Origin: an uncultured Gammaproteobacteria bacterium
Lineage (GTDB): Bacteria; Pseudomonadota; Gammaproteobacteria; HK1
Assembly: GCA_958295465.1 (NCBI GenBank)
Contig: OY282353.1
Span: 5,611,690 to 5,675,689 of the forward strand
Direction: 5' to 3'
DNA: 64,000 nucleotides
Notes under the pieces: generated by a model
Told to the model about the DNA's origin: nothing
The model's input: only the letters and a program-made list of their open reading frames with translations
Database searches by the model: none
Position numbers and translations under genes: made by a program
Shown here: positions 52,845-62,000 of the stretch, piece by piece
How the letters are laid out: each line of letters opens with the position of its first letter
Numbering within the stretch: the stretch's first letter is position 1

Positions 52845-54116
52845 CACTGCTGTCCCATAAAGTTCAGGTGAATTTCAGCCTGAGTTGCGGCGGCGGGTCT
52901 GGGGGTGTTGATTGTGTCTCCAGGAGATCCATCATTGGGCGACGATCGAACAGGTTCAGTTGGAGCACCCGCAAAATCTCGTACAAACTCCAACTTGATC
53001 GGTTGACGAACTTGATGTACGAAAGCAACAGATATACGCACATCGCAATCCAGAGCTGCGTCAATACTGCATTGCGCGATGTACCGACAAAACTCTTCAC
53101 CTTCAGATGTTGCTTGATCCACTTGAAAAACAACTCTATCTGCCATCTTGCCTTGTAAATGTCCGCAATGGTCTTCGCCGACAAGTCGAAGTTGTTCGTC
53201 AAGAAGACGTAGTGTTTGCCCGTCTCAGCGTCCCGGTATCCGATTCGGCGCAACGCCCCAGGATACCTCTTCGCACCATGCGTACTCGTCAACACGATGA
53301 TTTGATCGCTGGTGAGGCCCTGCCTTCGCTTCACCGCACGACGTTCCCGAACCGCATACCTGATCCCCTTCTTCATGCGGGTGACAAGAGAAATTCCCTG
53401 TGTATTCAGGTGCTTGAGCCACGCGAAGTCCACATACGCACGGTCCGCCACCACAATGCTCCCTCTCGGCACTTCCAACACTCTCGCCGCCTCAATGTCC
53501 GACCTCTTGCCGTCGGTGATGCGCACAAACGTCGGCAGATACCCTCCGTGGTCAATGCCCACATGCAACTTCACCGCACCCTTCGTCTGCTTGAACTTCG
53601 CCCACGGAAACATCGACAAGCACAAGTCCACGGTGGACGCATCCAACGAGTACAGCTTGCTCTTGAAGCGAAAGCCATGACCCGGCGCCGACCTCTGACA
53701 GCGCGCCAACACCCGCTCGAACATCCTCTCATAGAGCCGGTACGGTTGTTCCTCGTTCACACGGGCCAACGAAGACCTCGTTACGCTGCCGACCCCCAGG
53801 TGGTAGAGCTTGTGGGGATGCGTAGCCAGATTGGCCACGATGTCGCGCAGGCTGCTCCGCCCCGACAACTGCGCCATGAACATCGCCACAAACTGGTTCC
53901 AGCGCGTCATCTTGCGCAACTTTCGCCCCTTGTGGTGTTGCGCCGCATCCCTCTCGAATTCATGTCTCGGCACCAACTTGAGAAATTGCGCCAACACGGT
54001 ATTATTGTGGGCCATGGACCTGGATCTCCTGTGATTTGGTTGCTTTCGCAAACTCAATCATAACATCACAGGATGATTCAGGTCCTCTTTCACGCACACT
54101 TTGTGGGACAGCAGTG
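52845..54116 (-). mobile_element. IS4-like insertion sequence, 1272 bp
   Basis: Imperfect terminal inverted repeats: left CACTGCTGTCCCATAAAG, right (reverse complement) CACTGCTGTCCCACAAAG. A 9-bp target duplication ATCGGGACA flanks it at 52836-52844 and 54117-54125. One transposase gene fills the element. The perfect target duplication points to a recent insertion. No second copy is in the window. Confidence 0.92.
52864..54015 (-). CDS. IS4-family DDE transposase
   Basis: 383 residues from ATG 54015 (MAHNNTVLAQFLKLVPRHEF); an upstream start at 54057 would lie close to the IS end. DDE marks: YSLDASTVDLCLSMFPWAKF (first Asp), GSIVVADRAYVDFAWLKHLN (second Asp), and the IS4 signature YKARWQIELFFKWIKQHLKV with the catalytic Glu. 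N-terminal DUF4372-like region NQFVAMFMAQLSGRSSLRDI. Appears intact, so the element may be active. Confidence 0.9.
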   Translation of the reverse strand: MAHNNTVLAQFLKLVPRHEFERDAAQHHKGRKLRKMTRWNQFVAMFMAQLSGRSSLRDIVANLATHPHKLYHLGVGSVTRSSLARVNEEQPYRLYERMFERVLARCQRSAPGHGFRFKSKLYSLDASTVDLCLSMFPWAKFKQTKGAVKLHVGIDHGGYLPTFVRITDGKRSDIEAARVLEVPRGSIVVADRAYVDFAWLKHLNTQGISLVTRMKKGIRYAVRERRAVKRRQGLTSDQIIVLTSTHGAKRYPGALRRIGYRDAETGKHYVFLTNNFDLSAKTIADIYKARWQIELFFKWIKQHLKVKSFVGTSRNAVLTQLWIAMCVYLLLSYIKFVNRSSWSLYEILRVLQLNLFDRRPMMDLLETQSTPPDPPPQLRLKFT

Positions 54117-54206
54117 ATCGGGACATGGCCAACGCACTCGAAGGTCTGTGGAGCCGACCGGCCGCGTGACCGGGAAAACCGGTCCATGAGCAGCAGAAGC
54201 ACCCGT

Positions 54207-54281
54207 ATGGCCGGAAAGAACCGGCCCAAGCCCCGGCATCGCGTCGTGCATCTCAAGGAGCGTTCCGGCAGGCTCTCGTTT
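54207..54281 (+). pseudogene. 5' stub of a second DUF499 gene
   Basis: MAGKNRPKPRHRVVHLKERS aligns with the start of the intact DUF499 protein at 59031 (MTKKTQPRPWHRIVRLKEEL). Similarity fades within about 25 codons. It sits where the DUF499 gene would be expected directly after the ATPase pair, so the NTPase genes at 54.4-58.5 kb probably separated the stub from the present gene, or one copy was lost. Confidence 0.6.
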
Positions 54282-54421
54282 CATCAGAGTTGGAAAGATT
54301 GTCTCCGATGGAAGAAAATCATTCTGAATCAACAGGTTGAGCGGTTTATGGTATCCGATTGTCGTTTCAGGTTTCAGGGCGAGATCGTGAGCCTCCAACC
54401 CGGCAGAGATGGGCTGCACGT

Positions 54422-57253
54422 TCAACGTCTCATATCTGAAAATTCCTGCCTGAGGTCCGTCACGGTTTCCATGATCTCCGCGGGCAGGGGTTCGAGTTCT
54501 TCGCCCAACTCCGCCCTTATCGCATGCCAGAGCGGTTCCATCGGTTTGGTTAGCCCGGCCTCCTCCATCATCCTCTTGACACGCGATCCGTGGCCGGCGG
54601 CAACCGCCGGGATCAATGATTCTGTCAAATCAGGCCATTCATCTTCCTGAAAACCACTGCCGCCGACGCGTAGCGCGCATTCAAGCCGATCCAGTGCCTC
54701 CATCCATCTGCCGCGACAACCCAAGACGTCGGAGAGGGTATGCAAAACACGCGGATTTTCCGGCGCCAGTTCCATCGCACGACGGGCGCACTCCTCGGCC
54801 TCTGGAAGACGTACATCGTCGTCCTGCAAGAGGATCGTCTCTGCCAGGATGCGCCATGATTCATCATGCGCCGGTTCGATATTCGTCGCCCTTCTGCATG
54901 CAGCTTCCGCTTCGTTGTATTTCCCGTGCCGGTTCAATAAATCGCTGCCAACTGCCAGCATCATGACAACTACTTGCCGGGTTTCCTCCGGATCGTCCGG
55001 GCGAACGTACTGTGAAGCCCAATGCCAAGCGGTGGTCGAGTCGTCGTAATGCTCCATCCTGGAAAGAGCACGGCCCTTGGCGCCCAGCGCCCTGGCTGCT
55101 ACGTGACGCAGCTCCATCGGATCTTCCACGAAGACGTATTCGGTAGTCTGCTCCCAAGCAGCTATGGCTTCTTCATGCTGACCCAACTCGGCGAGAGCAT
55201 CACCTTTATTCTTGAGCGCCTCGGCAGCCATTCGGCGCGGCTCTTCCGGAGCGTCCGGACGTACATTTTCCGAGGTACGCTGCCAAGCCGCGATGGCCTC
55301 TTCATGCCGGCCCAGCTCGGCAAGAGCATCACCTTTTCTCTTGAGTGCTTCCGCATATATTCGTCGCAGTTCTTCCGGATCGTCCGGGCGTACATCTTCC
55401 GAGGCACGCTGCCAAGCGGCGATGGCCTCTTCATGTAGATCGGACATGGCAAGACAAGAACCGGCAAGAAGTTGCATCACGGCACTCAATACACGTAGGT
55501 GATCTTTGTCTTCCGGGTCAGTGTATTCAGGAATTTGTTCAAGCGTGGCGATTGCATCTCCGTGACGTGCCAGTTGGGCCAAAATCAGGCCGTTGACCGT
55601 CAGCGCCACCACAGCCAGAGCACGTAATTCGGCCGGATCGTCCGGGACGACATGTTTCGGGACATGTTCGAAAGCTGCAATGGACTCCTCGGGATGCTCT
55701 TGCATCAACGTAAAGCCGAGCAGTGTCCAAGCAGGGACGTTATCCGGCTGCTCCTCGATGACGTTTCGGAATTTCGCTGTCGCCTCCGATAAACGCCCGG
55801 CTTCAAAAAGATGAATGGCGTCTTGCATCAACTCGTTCAAACGCTCCTGAGTTGTGAATTCCCTCTGAATCTTGTCGATAATCAAGCTGCCCGGACCGAT
55901 ACGACTCACAGCGATATCAAGTGCTTCGCGCAGCCAATCTTCACGCCCCTTGAAGCCTTGATCGCGAGCTACGTGGGAAGCCAGAACGTCGAGCCATTCC
56001 GCGATCTCTCCCGCACCGATACCGTCTCCACGTAGCGTCGCCAGTGTCGCCGGATACATCGTCCGCATCCCGGCGGGGCCGAAAAGATCGTGAAGGAAGG
56101 TGACGAGCCGTTCCAGACGGTCGCGCTCCGCGCGCGAGAAGCGCAGCAGGTAGTAGATGTTGTAGAAGCGGTCGCTGACCTCGTACCGCGCCCGCTTCGC
56201 CCTTGGCAGGTGAATTTCTCTTGCATAACCCTTCTCCACGAGCTGCCGGAGCTGGGCGCTGGCGTGCGAGGAGCTCAGCGTCGCGGTGCCGGCCACCTCC
56301 TTCGTCAGCATCGGCTTCCACCCTTCCGCGAGACAGTGGAACACCTTGCGAGCCTGGATCGGCAATTCTTCGATCCTGGCTTTGAAGTAAGGCGTCTGTT
56401 CGTCGATGAGCCGCTCCAGATCCTCGAAGGCGGAGCCGAGGGGGGATTCGATCAGTATTCGACAGGCAAGCACCAGCAACCTCGGATTGCCGCCCGTCAG
56501 CCGGCGTATGGTCTCCAGCCGGCCGCGCTCCCGCTTCATGGCTTCCGGGATTTCCGGCCTGCCTTCACAGTCCGCGAGGGCCGCGAGTATCCGATGCGCG
56601 TCTTCCCGTCCGAGACCTTCGAGAATGAACAGCCGGAAGAATTCATAGAACGGCTCGCCGTGGCCGCGGATGGCTTCGAAGACGGCGTTGGCGGACCCGA
56701 GCAGCAGGATCTCCGAACGCTCGATCAGGGTGGCGCGCAGGGCATGAATTTCGCGCTCGTCCCGTAACTGCCGGAAGATGGTGTCCAGGTTCTCGACGAA
56801 CAGGATCAGCCGTTTCCCGTTTTCCCGGCAACAATCCGTGAGTGCCGAGAGAGCGTACGCGGCGAGCCGTTCCCTATCTCCTTCGTCCCTGGCGAGCGCG
56901 TCGGCTCTGTCCACCCATCGCGGGTCGTTGGTGGCACGAGTCAAGTGGCGCAGGGCGGCGAGCCAGAAATCCGCCAAGTCGCCGATCTCGTAGCTTTCCT
57001 CGTAGAACGCGACGGGCTGCCAGCGCGCGGCAAGGTCGGGAGTGTCCCCGATCGCGTGCAGGAAGCGCAGCCCAAGGGTGGTCTTTCCCATGCCGCGCGG
57101 GCCGATGAGCATCACGTGCTGGCACGGCCGGCCGGGGGGTTGCTCGCCGATCAGGCGGAGCATCTCCGCAAGGGTGTCCTCGCGCGCGACGAACGACGCC
57201 TTCAACTCATCGGGGGTCAGTTGCGCCGGGTTGTAGAGCCGGCGGCGGATCAT
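54422..57253 (-). CDS. STAND-like NTPase with C-terminal TPR repeats
   Basis: 943 residues. N-terminal NTPase: FVAREDTLAEMLRLIG, Walker A HVMLIGPRGMGKTTLGLRFL, Walker B KRLILFVENLDTIFRQLRDE, sensor ILLLGSANAVFEAI; then a winged-helix region (TLSSSHASAQLRQLVEKGYA) and, from about residue 490, TPR-type helices. Four or more repeat units near residues 590-750 are almost identical at DNA level (KGDALAELGRHEEAIAAWQR). The layout, NTPase plus repeat sensor, is like STAND immune receptors such as Avs, but an N-terminal effector domain is not visible. Its start overlaps the stop of the upstream NTPase gene. Confidence 0.72.
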   Translation of the reverse strand: MIRRRLYNPAQLTPDELKASFVAREDTLAEMLRLIGEQPPGRPCQHVMLIGPRGMGKTTLGLRFLHAIGDTPDLAARWQPVAFYEESYEIGDLADFWLAALRHLTRATNDPRWVDRADALARDEGDRERLAAYALSALTDCCRENGKRLILFVENLDTIFRQLRDEREIHALRATLIERSEILLLGSANAVFEAIRGHGEPFYEFFRLFILEGLGREDAHRILAALADCEGRPEIPEAMKRERGRLETIRRLTGGNPRLLVLACRILIESPLGSAFEDLERLIDEQTPYFKARIEELPIQARKVFHCLAEGWKPMLTKEVAGTATLSSSHASAQLRQLVEKGYAREIHLPRAKRARYEVSDRFYNIYYLLRFSRAERDRLERLVTFLHDLFGPAGMRTMYPATLATLRGDGIGAGEIAEWLDVLASHVARDQGFKGREDWLREALDIAVSRIGPGSLIIDKIQREFTTQERLNELMQDAIHLFEAGRLSEATAKFRNVIEEQPDNVPAWTLLGFTLMQEHPEESIAAFEHVPKHVVPDDPAELRALAVVALTVNGLILAQLARHGDAIATLEQIPEYTDPEDKDHLRVLSAVMQLLAGSCLAMSDLHEEAIAAWQRASEDVRPDDPEELRRIYAEALKRKGDALAELGRHEEAIAAWQRTSENVRPDAPEEPRRMAAEALKNKGDALAELGQHEEAIAAWEQTTEYVFVEDPMELRHVAARALGAKGRALSRMEHYDDSTTAWHWASQYVRPDDPEETRQVVVMMLAVGSDLLNRHGKYNEAEAACRRATNIEPAHDESWRILAETILLQDDDVRLPEAEECARRAMELAPENPRVLHTLSDVLGCRGRWMEALDRLECALRVGGSGFQEDEWPDLTESLIPAVAAGHGSRVKRMMEEAGLTKPMEPLWHAIRAELGEELEPLPAEIMETVTDLRQEFSDMRR
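55150..55440 (-). repeat. 120-bp tandem repeat encoding TPR units
   Basis: About three copies of a 40-codon unit (HEEAIAAWQRTSENVRPDAP then a KGDALAELG-type helix). The copies are far more alike than normal TPR units, which implies recent expansion or ongoing copy-number change. Confidence 0.75.
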
Positions 57254-58452
57254 GGCGCAACCCCCCTGTCGTGGTATTTACGCCACCACTTCCGCAAGAG
57301 ATTGGAACGGAACTTCAGCCGGCTGCCTTCATGCTTCACGTAACCGTCGGCCTCCAGGTCGCGCAGCACCGACAAGTACATCTGCCCGCTCCGCCGATGC
57401 AGGTCTTCGAGCTCCGCGAAGCATACGCCGTCCTCTCGCCGGCAGGCGCGGCCCAGGATGTCGCGTGCCGTCTCGTGTTCCCACTCGCCGAATGCAATCT
57501 CGAGGCGCTCCGCGTAATGATCGAGATGGGCGGTCCCGCTGGCTCCGGCAAGCCGCTCTTCAAAACATCGTTCGATCATCTCGGGCGAAACGCGGGAAGG
57601 TTCGCTTCTACAGGCATCGCGCAGAGTCCAGAAGAAAAGTTGCACGTGGTACGGAACGGGGTCTCGCAGCAGATCCAGGATCCGGGCGATGGATGCATCG
57701 TCGAGACGGAAATCGCAGCCGTTTCCAAGTGCCTTCATGAATTCGACGGCGGTGGGCCTGTCCCACGAGTCCAGATGGAACGGTGCGAGGTCGTTGATCA
57801 AGCCCGAAAGGTTCGCACGCCGCAGGACTCCTTCGAGTCCGATCGATCCCCCGACCAGCGTACGGACCTTTCCGCGCAACTCCGGCGCCTGACGCCAATG
57901 CCGGAGCCGGGACAGCAGCATCTCGGCGTCGTGCTTCCGTTCAGCGGTCCGCAGCATTCGCGAGACGAGGAACGGCAACTCATCGACGATGATCAGAAGG
58001 TTGGCACCGGCGGCCGGCAGGTTCGTCAGACGCGCCTGAAGCTGGTCCGCCGCATGATCCCACTCACGGCCGATTGCGCCTTTGAGCTCGACGCGCAACA
58101 CGTCGACATCGACGCTGACGGACTGAAACCGTCCAAGAACGTCCTTGACCGCGCCCGAGAATGGAATCGCCTCGAAACGGCTCCGATACCGGCGATCGGC
58201 CGCCAGCGCGGCGAGAACCGCCGCCACGAAATCGGCCGGACCGTCGCCCCGCTCGACATCGACGTAGATGACGTTCCAGTTCTCGCGAGGTGCGCGGCGG
58301 AGCTCCAGCATCAGGCTGGTCTTGCCCACCCGCCGGGGAGCGAGCATCAGGATGTGCTCGCCCTGCTCCAGCGTCTCCCAGAGACGGGCCAGCTCGTAGT
58401 CTCGCCCGTAGAGATCGTCGCCGACGACGGCCTGTCCGATGACGTTGCGCAT
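57250..58452 (-). CDS. AAA NTPase of the archaeal-ATPase type
   Basis: 400 residues. MRNVIGQAVVGDDLYGRDYE, Walker A HILMLAPRRVGKTSLMLELR, Walker B NLLIIVDELPFLVSRML, sensor-like VRTLVGGSIGLEGVL, and a C-terminal winged helix that could bind DNA (DLEADGYVKHEGSRLKFRSN). Forms an operon with the TPR NTPase (4-bp overlap). Such ATPases recur in mobile and defence loci without a known biochemical role. A palindromic AT-rich element lies just upstream. Confidence 0.75.
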   Translation of the reverse strand: MRNVIGQAVVGDDLYGRDYELARLWETLEQGEHILMLAPRRVGKTSLMLELRRAPRENWNVIYVDVERGDGPADFVAAVLAALAADRRYRSRFEAIPFSGAVKDVLGRFQSVSVDVDVLRVELKGAIGREWDHAADQLQARLTNLPAAGANLLIIVDELPFLVSRMLRTAERKHDAEMLLSRLRHWRQAPELRGKVRTLVGGSIGLEGVLRRANLSGLINDLAPFHLDSWDRPTAVEFMKALGNGCDFRLDDASIARILDLLRDPVPYHVQLFFWTLRDACRSEPSRVSPEMIERCFEERLAGASGTAHLDHYAERLEIAFGEWEHETARDILGRACRREDGVCFAELEDLHRRSGQMYLSVLRDLEADGYVKHEGSRLKFRSNLLRKWWRKYHDRGVAP

Positions 58453-58503
58453 TCGGGTTCCCTCCGCGGGAGCTCCGGAACAACGTCACGGTAAACGGCA
58501 AGA

Positions 58504-58537
58504 GATATTTTGGCAATGTATTTTTTGGCAAAATATC
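58504..58537 (-). promoter_or_regulatory. Inverted repeat upstream of the NTPase operon
   Basis: GATATTTTG (58504-58512) and CAAAATATC (58529-58537) form a 9-bp perfect inverted repeat around a T-rich spacer, 52 bp before the ATG at 58452. It is the most AT-rich spot nearby and could be both promoter and operator for the two NTPase genes. Confidence 0.5.
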
Positions 58538-58812
58538 CGATGGCGTATCCGGCCCGCGCCGCCATTGCCGACGATGGACGTCGCCGCCCGCTCCCTTCGC
58601 GCGGCCCTCACGCCGTCCACCGGCGCGCCCATTCCTCGTTGAAGCGGCGTCCCTTTGCGCCGTATCCGCTCTGTACGCAGCCCGGGCAAGGCAAAGCGGA
58701 CGAGACACCCGCGCCCGTCGATCGCTCGGGTCCGCGTGACCGACCGGCCGCCGGTGCGAACGGAAAACCGGATAAGATTACTCACCGACTCGTCAAGACA
58801 CGGGGCGTGACG

Positions 58813-59034
58813 ATGCAGCTTCAGGAACTCGTTGACGGCTACGTGGGAATGCGCGTCCCGAGTTTCGCGCCGGGAGCAGGAGCAGGACCGGACGATCTCA
58901 ACTTGGTGTTCTGGCGCTGGAGTGACCGGCTGCCGAGCCGTATCGAGTTGATTGACGACGATCATCGTCTGACACCGGCCTTGCGGCCGCCGCTCGCAGT
59001 TCCGGGGAATCTTCCGCCGGAAGCGAATCGATGA
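58813..59034 (+). CDS. Small protein coupled to the DUF499 gene
   Basis: 73 residues from ATG 58813: MQLQELVDGYVGMRVPSFAP, DDLNLVFWRWSDRLPSRIEL, ending VPGNLPPEANR. Its stop overlaps the DUF499 start (ATGA), so it is probably translated with it. No family recognised. It could be the C-terminal end of a larger gene lost on the left, or a true small subunit. Confidence 0.5.
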   Translation: MQLQELVDGYVGMRVPSFAPGAGAGPDDLNLVFWRWSDRLPSRIELIDDDHRLTPALRPPLAVPGNLPPEANR

Positions 59035-62000
59035 CGAAGAAGACCCAGCCCAGGCCCTGGCACCGGATCGTCCGCCTCAAGGAAGAGCTCCGCTCCGGGG
59101 CGCTCTCCCTTGCGGAGTTCGCCGCCGATCTCCACGAGGTGACGCTCGGGCAGGGCCGCCGCCCGGTCTACGAGGAGCCGGAGAAGTTCTTCGCGCTCAC
59201 TTACCCGACCCACGCGCTGCGGGAGCTGGTGCGGGACGTCGCCGGGCGGCTGGCGGGGCAGAGCGACAAGGCGGTGCGGCAGCTCGAACTGACCTACGGC
59301 GGCGGCAAGACCCATACCCTGATCACCCTCTACCACCTGTTCCGGGACCCGGAGGCGCTGCCCGACCTCCCCGCGGTGCGGGAGTTCCGCGAGCACGTCG
59401 GCGCCGGCCTGCCGCGCGCGTTCGTCGCGACGCTCTGCTTCGACAAGATCGACGTGGAGCGGGGCATCGAGGGGGTGCGCGCACCGGGGGGCGGGACGCG
59501 CACGCTCCGCCACCCCTGGAGCGTGCTGGCGTTCCAGCTCGCGGGCGCGGAGGGGCTGCGCGCAATCCACGGCGAGGGCAGGGACGAGGAGCGCGAGACC
59601 CCGCCGGCCGAGCCCCTCCTCGTGAAGCTGCTCGAAAAGCCGCAGGCGCAGGGGCTCGCGACGCTGGTCCTGGTGGACGAAGTGCTGATGTACGCCCGCG
59701 AGAAGGCGGGGATCGATCCGGTGTGGCGCGACCGTATCGAGGACTTCTTCCAGTCCCTGACCCAGGCCGTGGCCAAGGTGGACCGGGCGGCGATGGTGGC
59801 CTCGCTGCTGGCCACCGACCCCCGCAAGCAACGGGGTGCGCTGGGCGCCGAGCTGATCGCCGGGCTCTTCGACGTGTTCCGGCGCCAGCGCGAGGAAGGG
59901 GTGCAGCCGGTGCAGAAGGAGGACGTGGCGGAGGTGCTGCGCCGGCGTTTCTTCGAGCCGGAGGACGTCCGGGACCCGAGCGCCTTCCGGCCACACGTGA
60001 TCGGGGTGGTACGGGGACTCGCGAGGCTCGACGACGCGACGGCCGGGGAGAAGTCGGCCGCGGAAGAACGCTTCTGCAACAGCTTCCCCTTCCATCCCGA
60101 TCTCACCGACGTGTTCTACAGCCGCTGGACGCAGCTCGAAGGCTTCCAGCGCACGCGCGGCATCCTGCGCACCCTCGCCACGGCGTTGCGCGAGGCCGAG
60201 AAGTGGGACACGAGCCCGCTCGTCGGCCCCTCCGCCCTGCTTGCCGCGCCCGCCGGCGGCGGGGAGCCGCGGGCCGTCACGGGTGCCTCGGGTGTCTCGG
60301 GCGGGGCGACTGTTTCGGACAGCACGCCCGGCGTCGCGGGCGCATCGGGAGGCACGCCGGGTGCCTCGGGCGGGTCCGGCGGCACGTCATCCGGTGTCTC
60401 GGGCGTTTCGGGTAGCACGCCCGGCGTCTCGGGCGCATCGGGAGGCACGCCGGGTGTCGCGGGCGGGTCCGGCGGTACGTCATCCGATGTCTCGGGCGTT
60501 CCGGACAGCACGCCCGGCGTCTCGGGCGCATCGGAAGGCACGCCGGGTGCCTCGGGCAGATCGGATGTCTCGGCCGCTTCGGGCATCCCGGGCAGGCCAA
60601 GTGTCTCGGGCGTTCCGGGCAGCGCGTCCGGCGTCTCCGAAGCGGTGCGGGAGCTGGCGGGGGTGGCCTCCACGGAGCGCGCCGAGGGCAACCGGGTGGA
60701 CTGGGCGCCGCTGCTGGAGGCGGAGCTTGCCAGGGCGCGGCAGATCCAGGACGAGCTTCCGGCGCTTCGTGAAGGCCGCGAGGCCGAGCAGATGGTCATC
60801 GCCGTCTTCCTCCACTCCCAGCCGATCGGCCACAAGGCATACACGCCGGAGCTGGTGCGGATGGCGGGGAGCCGCGCGCCGGACGCGATCGAGCTCGAGA
60901 AGGGACTGCGCCGCTGGCGGGAGCTCTCCTGGTTCCTGGACGACGAAGACGCGGGCGCGGAGGAGCCGGCGGCGGCGGAGCTGCCGAAATCCTGGCGGCT
61001 CGGCAACCGGCCGAACCTGCGCCAGATGCACGACGAGGCGTGCCGGCAGCGGGTGAGCACCGAGGCGGTGGAGGCACGTCTGGAGGAGGCGATCCGCAAG
61101 GCGAGACCGCTCACGGAGGGCGCCTCAGCGGCCGGTGTGAGCGTTCACTTGCTGCCGGCGTCGCCGAGGGACGTGGGGGACGACGGCAGCTTCCGGTACG
61201 TGGTGCCGGGGCCGGGCGCGGCGTCCGAATCCGGCAAGCCGAGCGCGCTCGCGAAACGCTTCCTCGACGAGGCCGGCGGGCCGCAGCGGCCGCGCGTGCA
61301 TCGTAACGCGGTGGTGCTGGCGGTCCCCTCGCACGGCGGGCTCGAAGCGGCGCGCGCCGCCGTGCGTGCGCTGCTCGGATGGGACGACGTCAAGGAGCAA
61401 CTTCAGGGGCACCAGGTCGATCAGGCCCAACACTATCGCCTGATACGCCGGCACCAGGATGCGCGCGTGCGGGTCCCCGACGCGGTCCGGCAGGCGTACT
61501 CGATCGTGGTCACCGTGAACGAGCGCAACGCCGTCCACGCCTTCAAGCTCGCCCCCGGGGCGGGGCCGCTCTTCGCCGGGATCAAGGGCGACGATCGCGC
61601 CCGCATCAAGGAAACGGCGGTGGACGCGGCGGCGCTGCTGCCGGACGGCCCCTACGACCTGTGGCGCGATGGCGACGACGCCCGCTTCGTGAAGGGCCTG
61701 GCGGACTCCTTCGCCCGCTATCCGCGCCTCCCCAAGGTACTGAACCCCAGGGTCCTGCTCGATACGGTCCTGCAAGGCGTGGAGCGCGGCCTCCTGGTGG
61801 CGCGTCTCGCCCGGCCCGACGCCAGCGTGCGGACCTGGTGGCGCGAAGCGGTGGACCCGGAGTCGCGCGCGGACCCGCAGCTCGAAGTGGTCCTGCCGGA
61901 AAAGGCCGAGCTGAGCCGCCTGCCCGAAGACCTGCTGGCCCCCGGCGCCCTGCCGGAGCTTTGGGAGGATGGAGGCGATGCGGGTGGATCAGGTCATGCA

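Larger units (their letters stand above)
52802..54169 (+). pseudogene. Partner-gene stub split by the IS element
   Basis: 52802-52844 reads MNGMDLFVLAADRD. Removing the IS and one 9-bp target copy joins it to 54126-54169 to give MANALEGLWSRPAA and a stop. The joined 28-residue frame matches the N-terminus of the small partner proteins that follow such ATPases; the rest is absent, so the gene was already truncated before the IS arrived. Confidence 0.65.
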
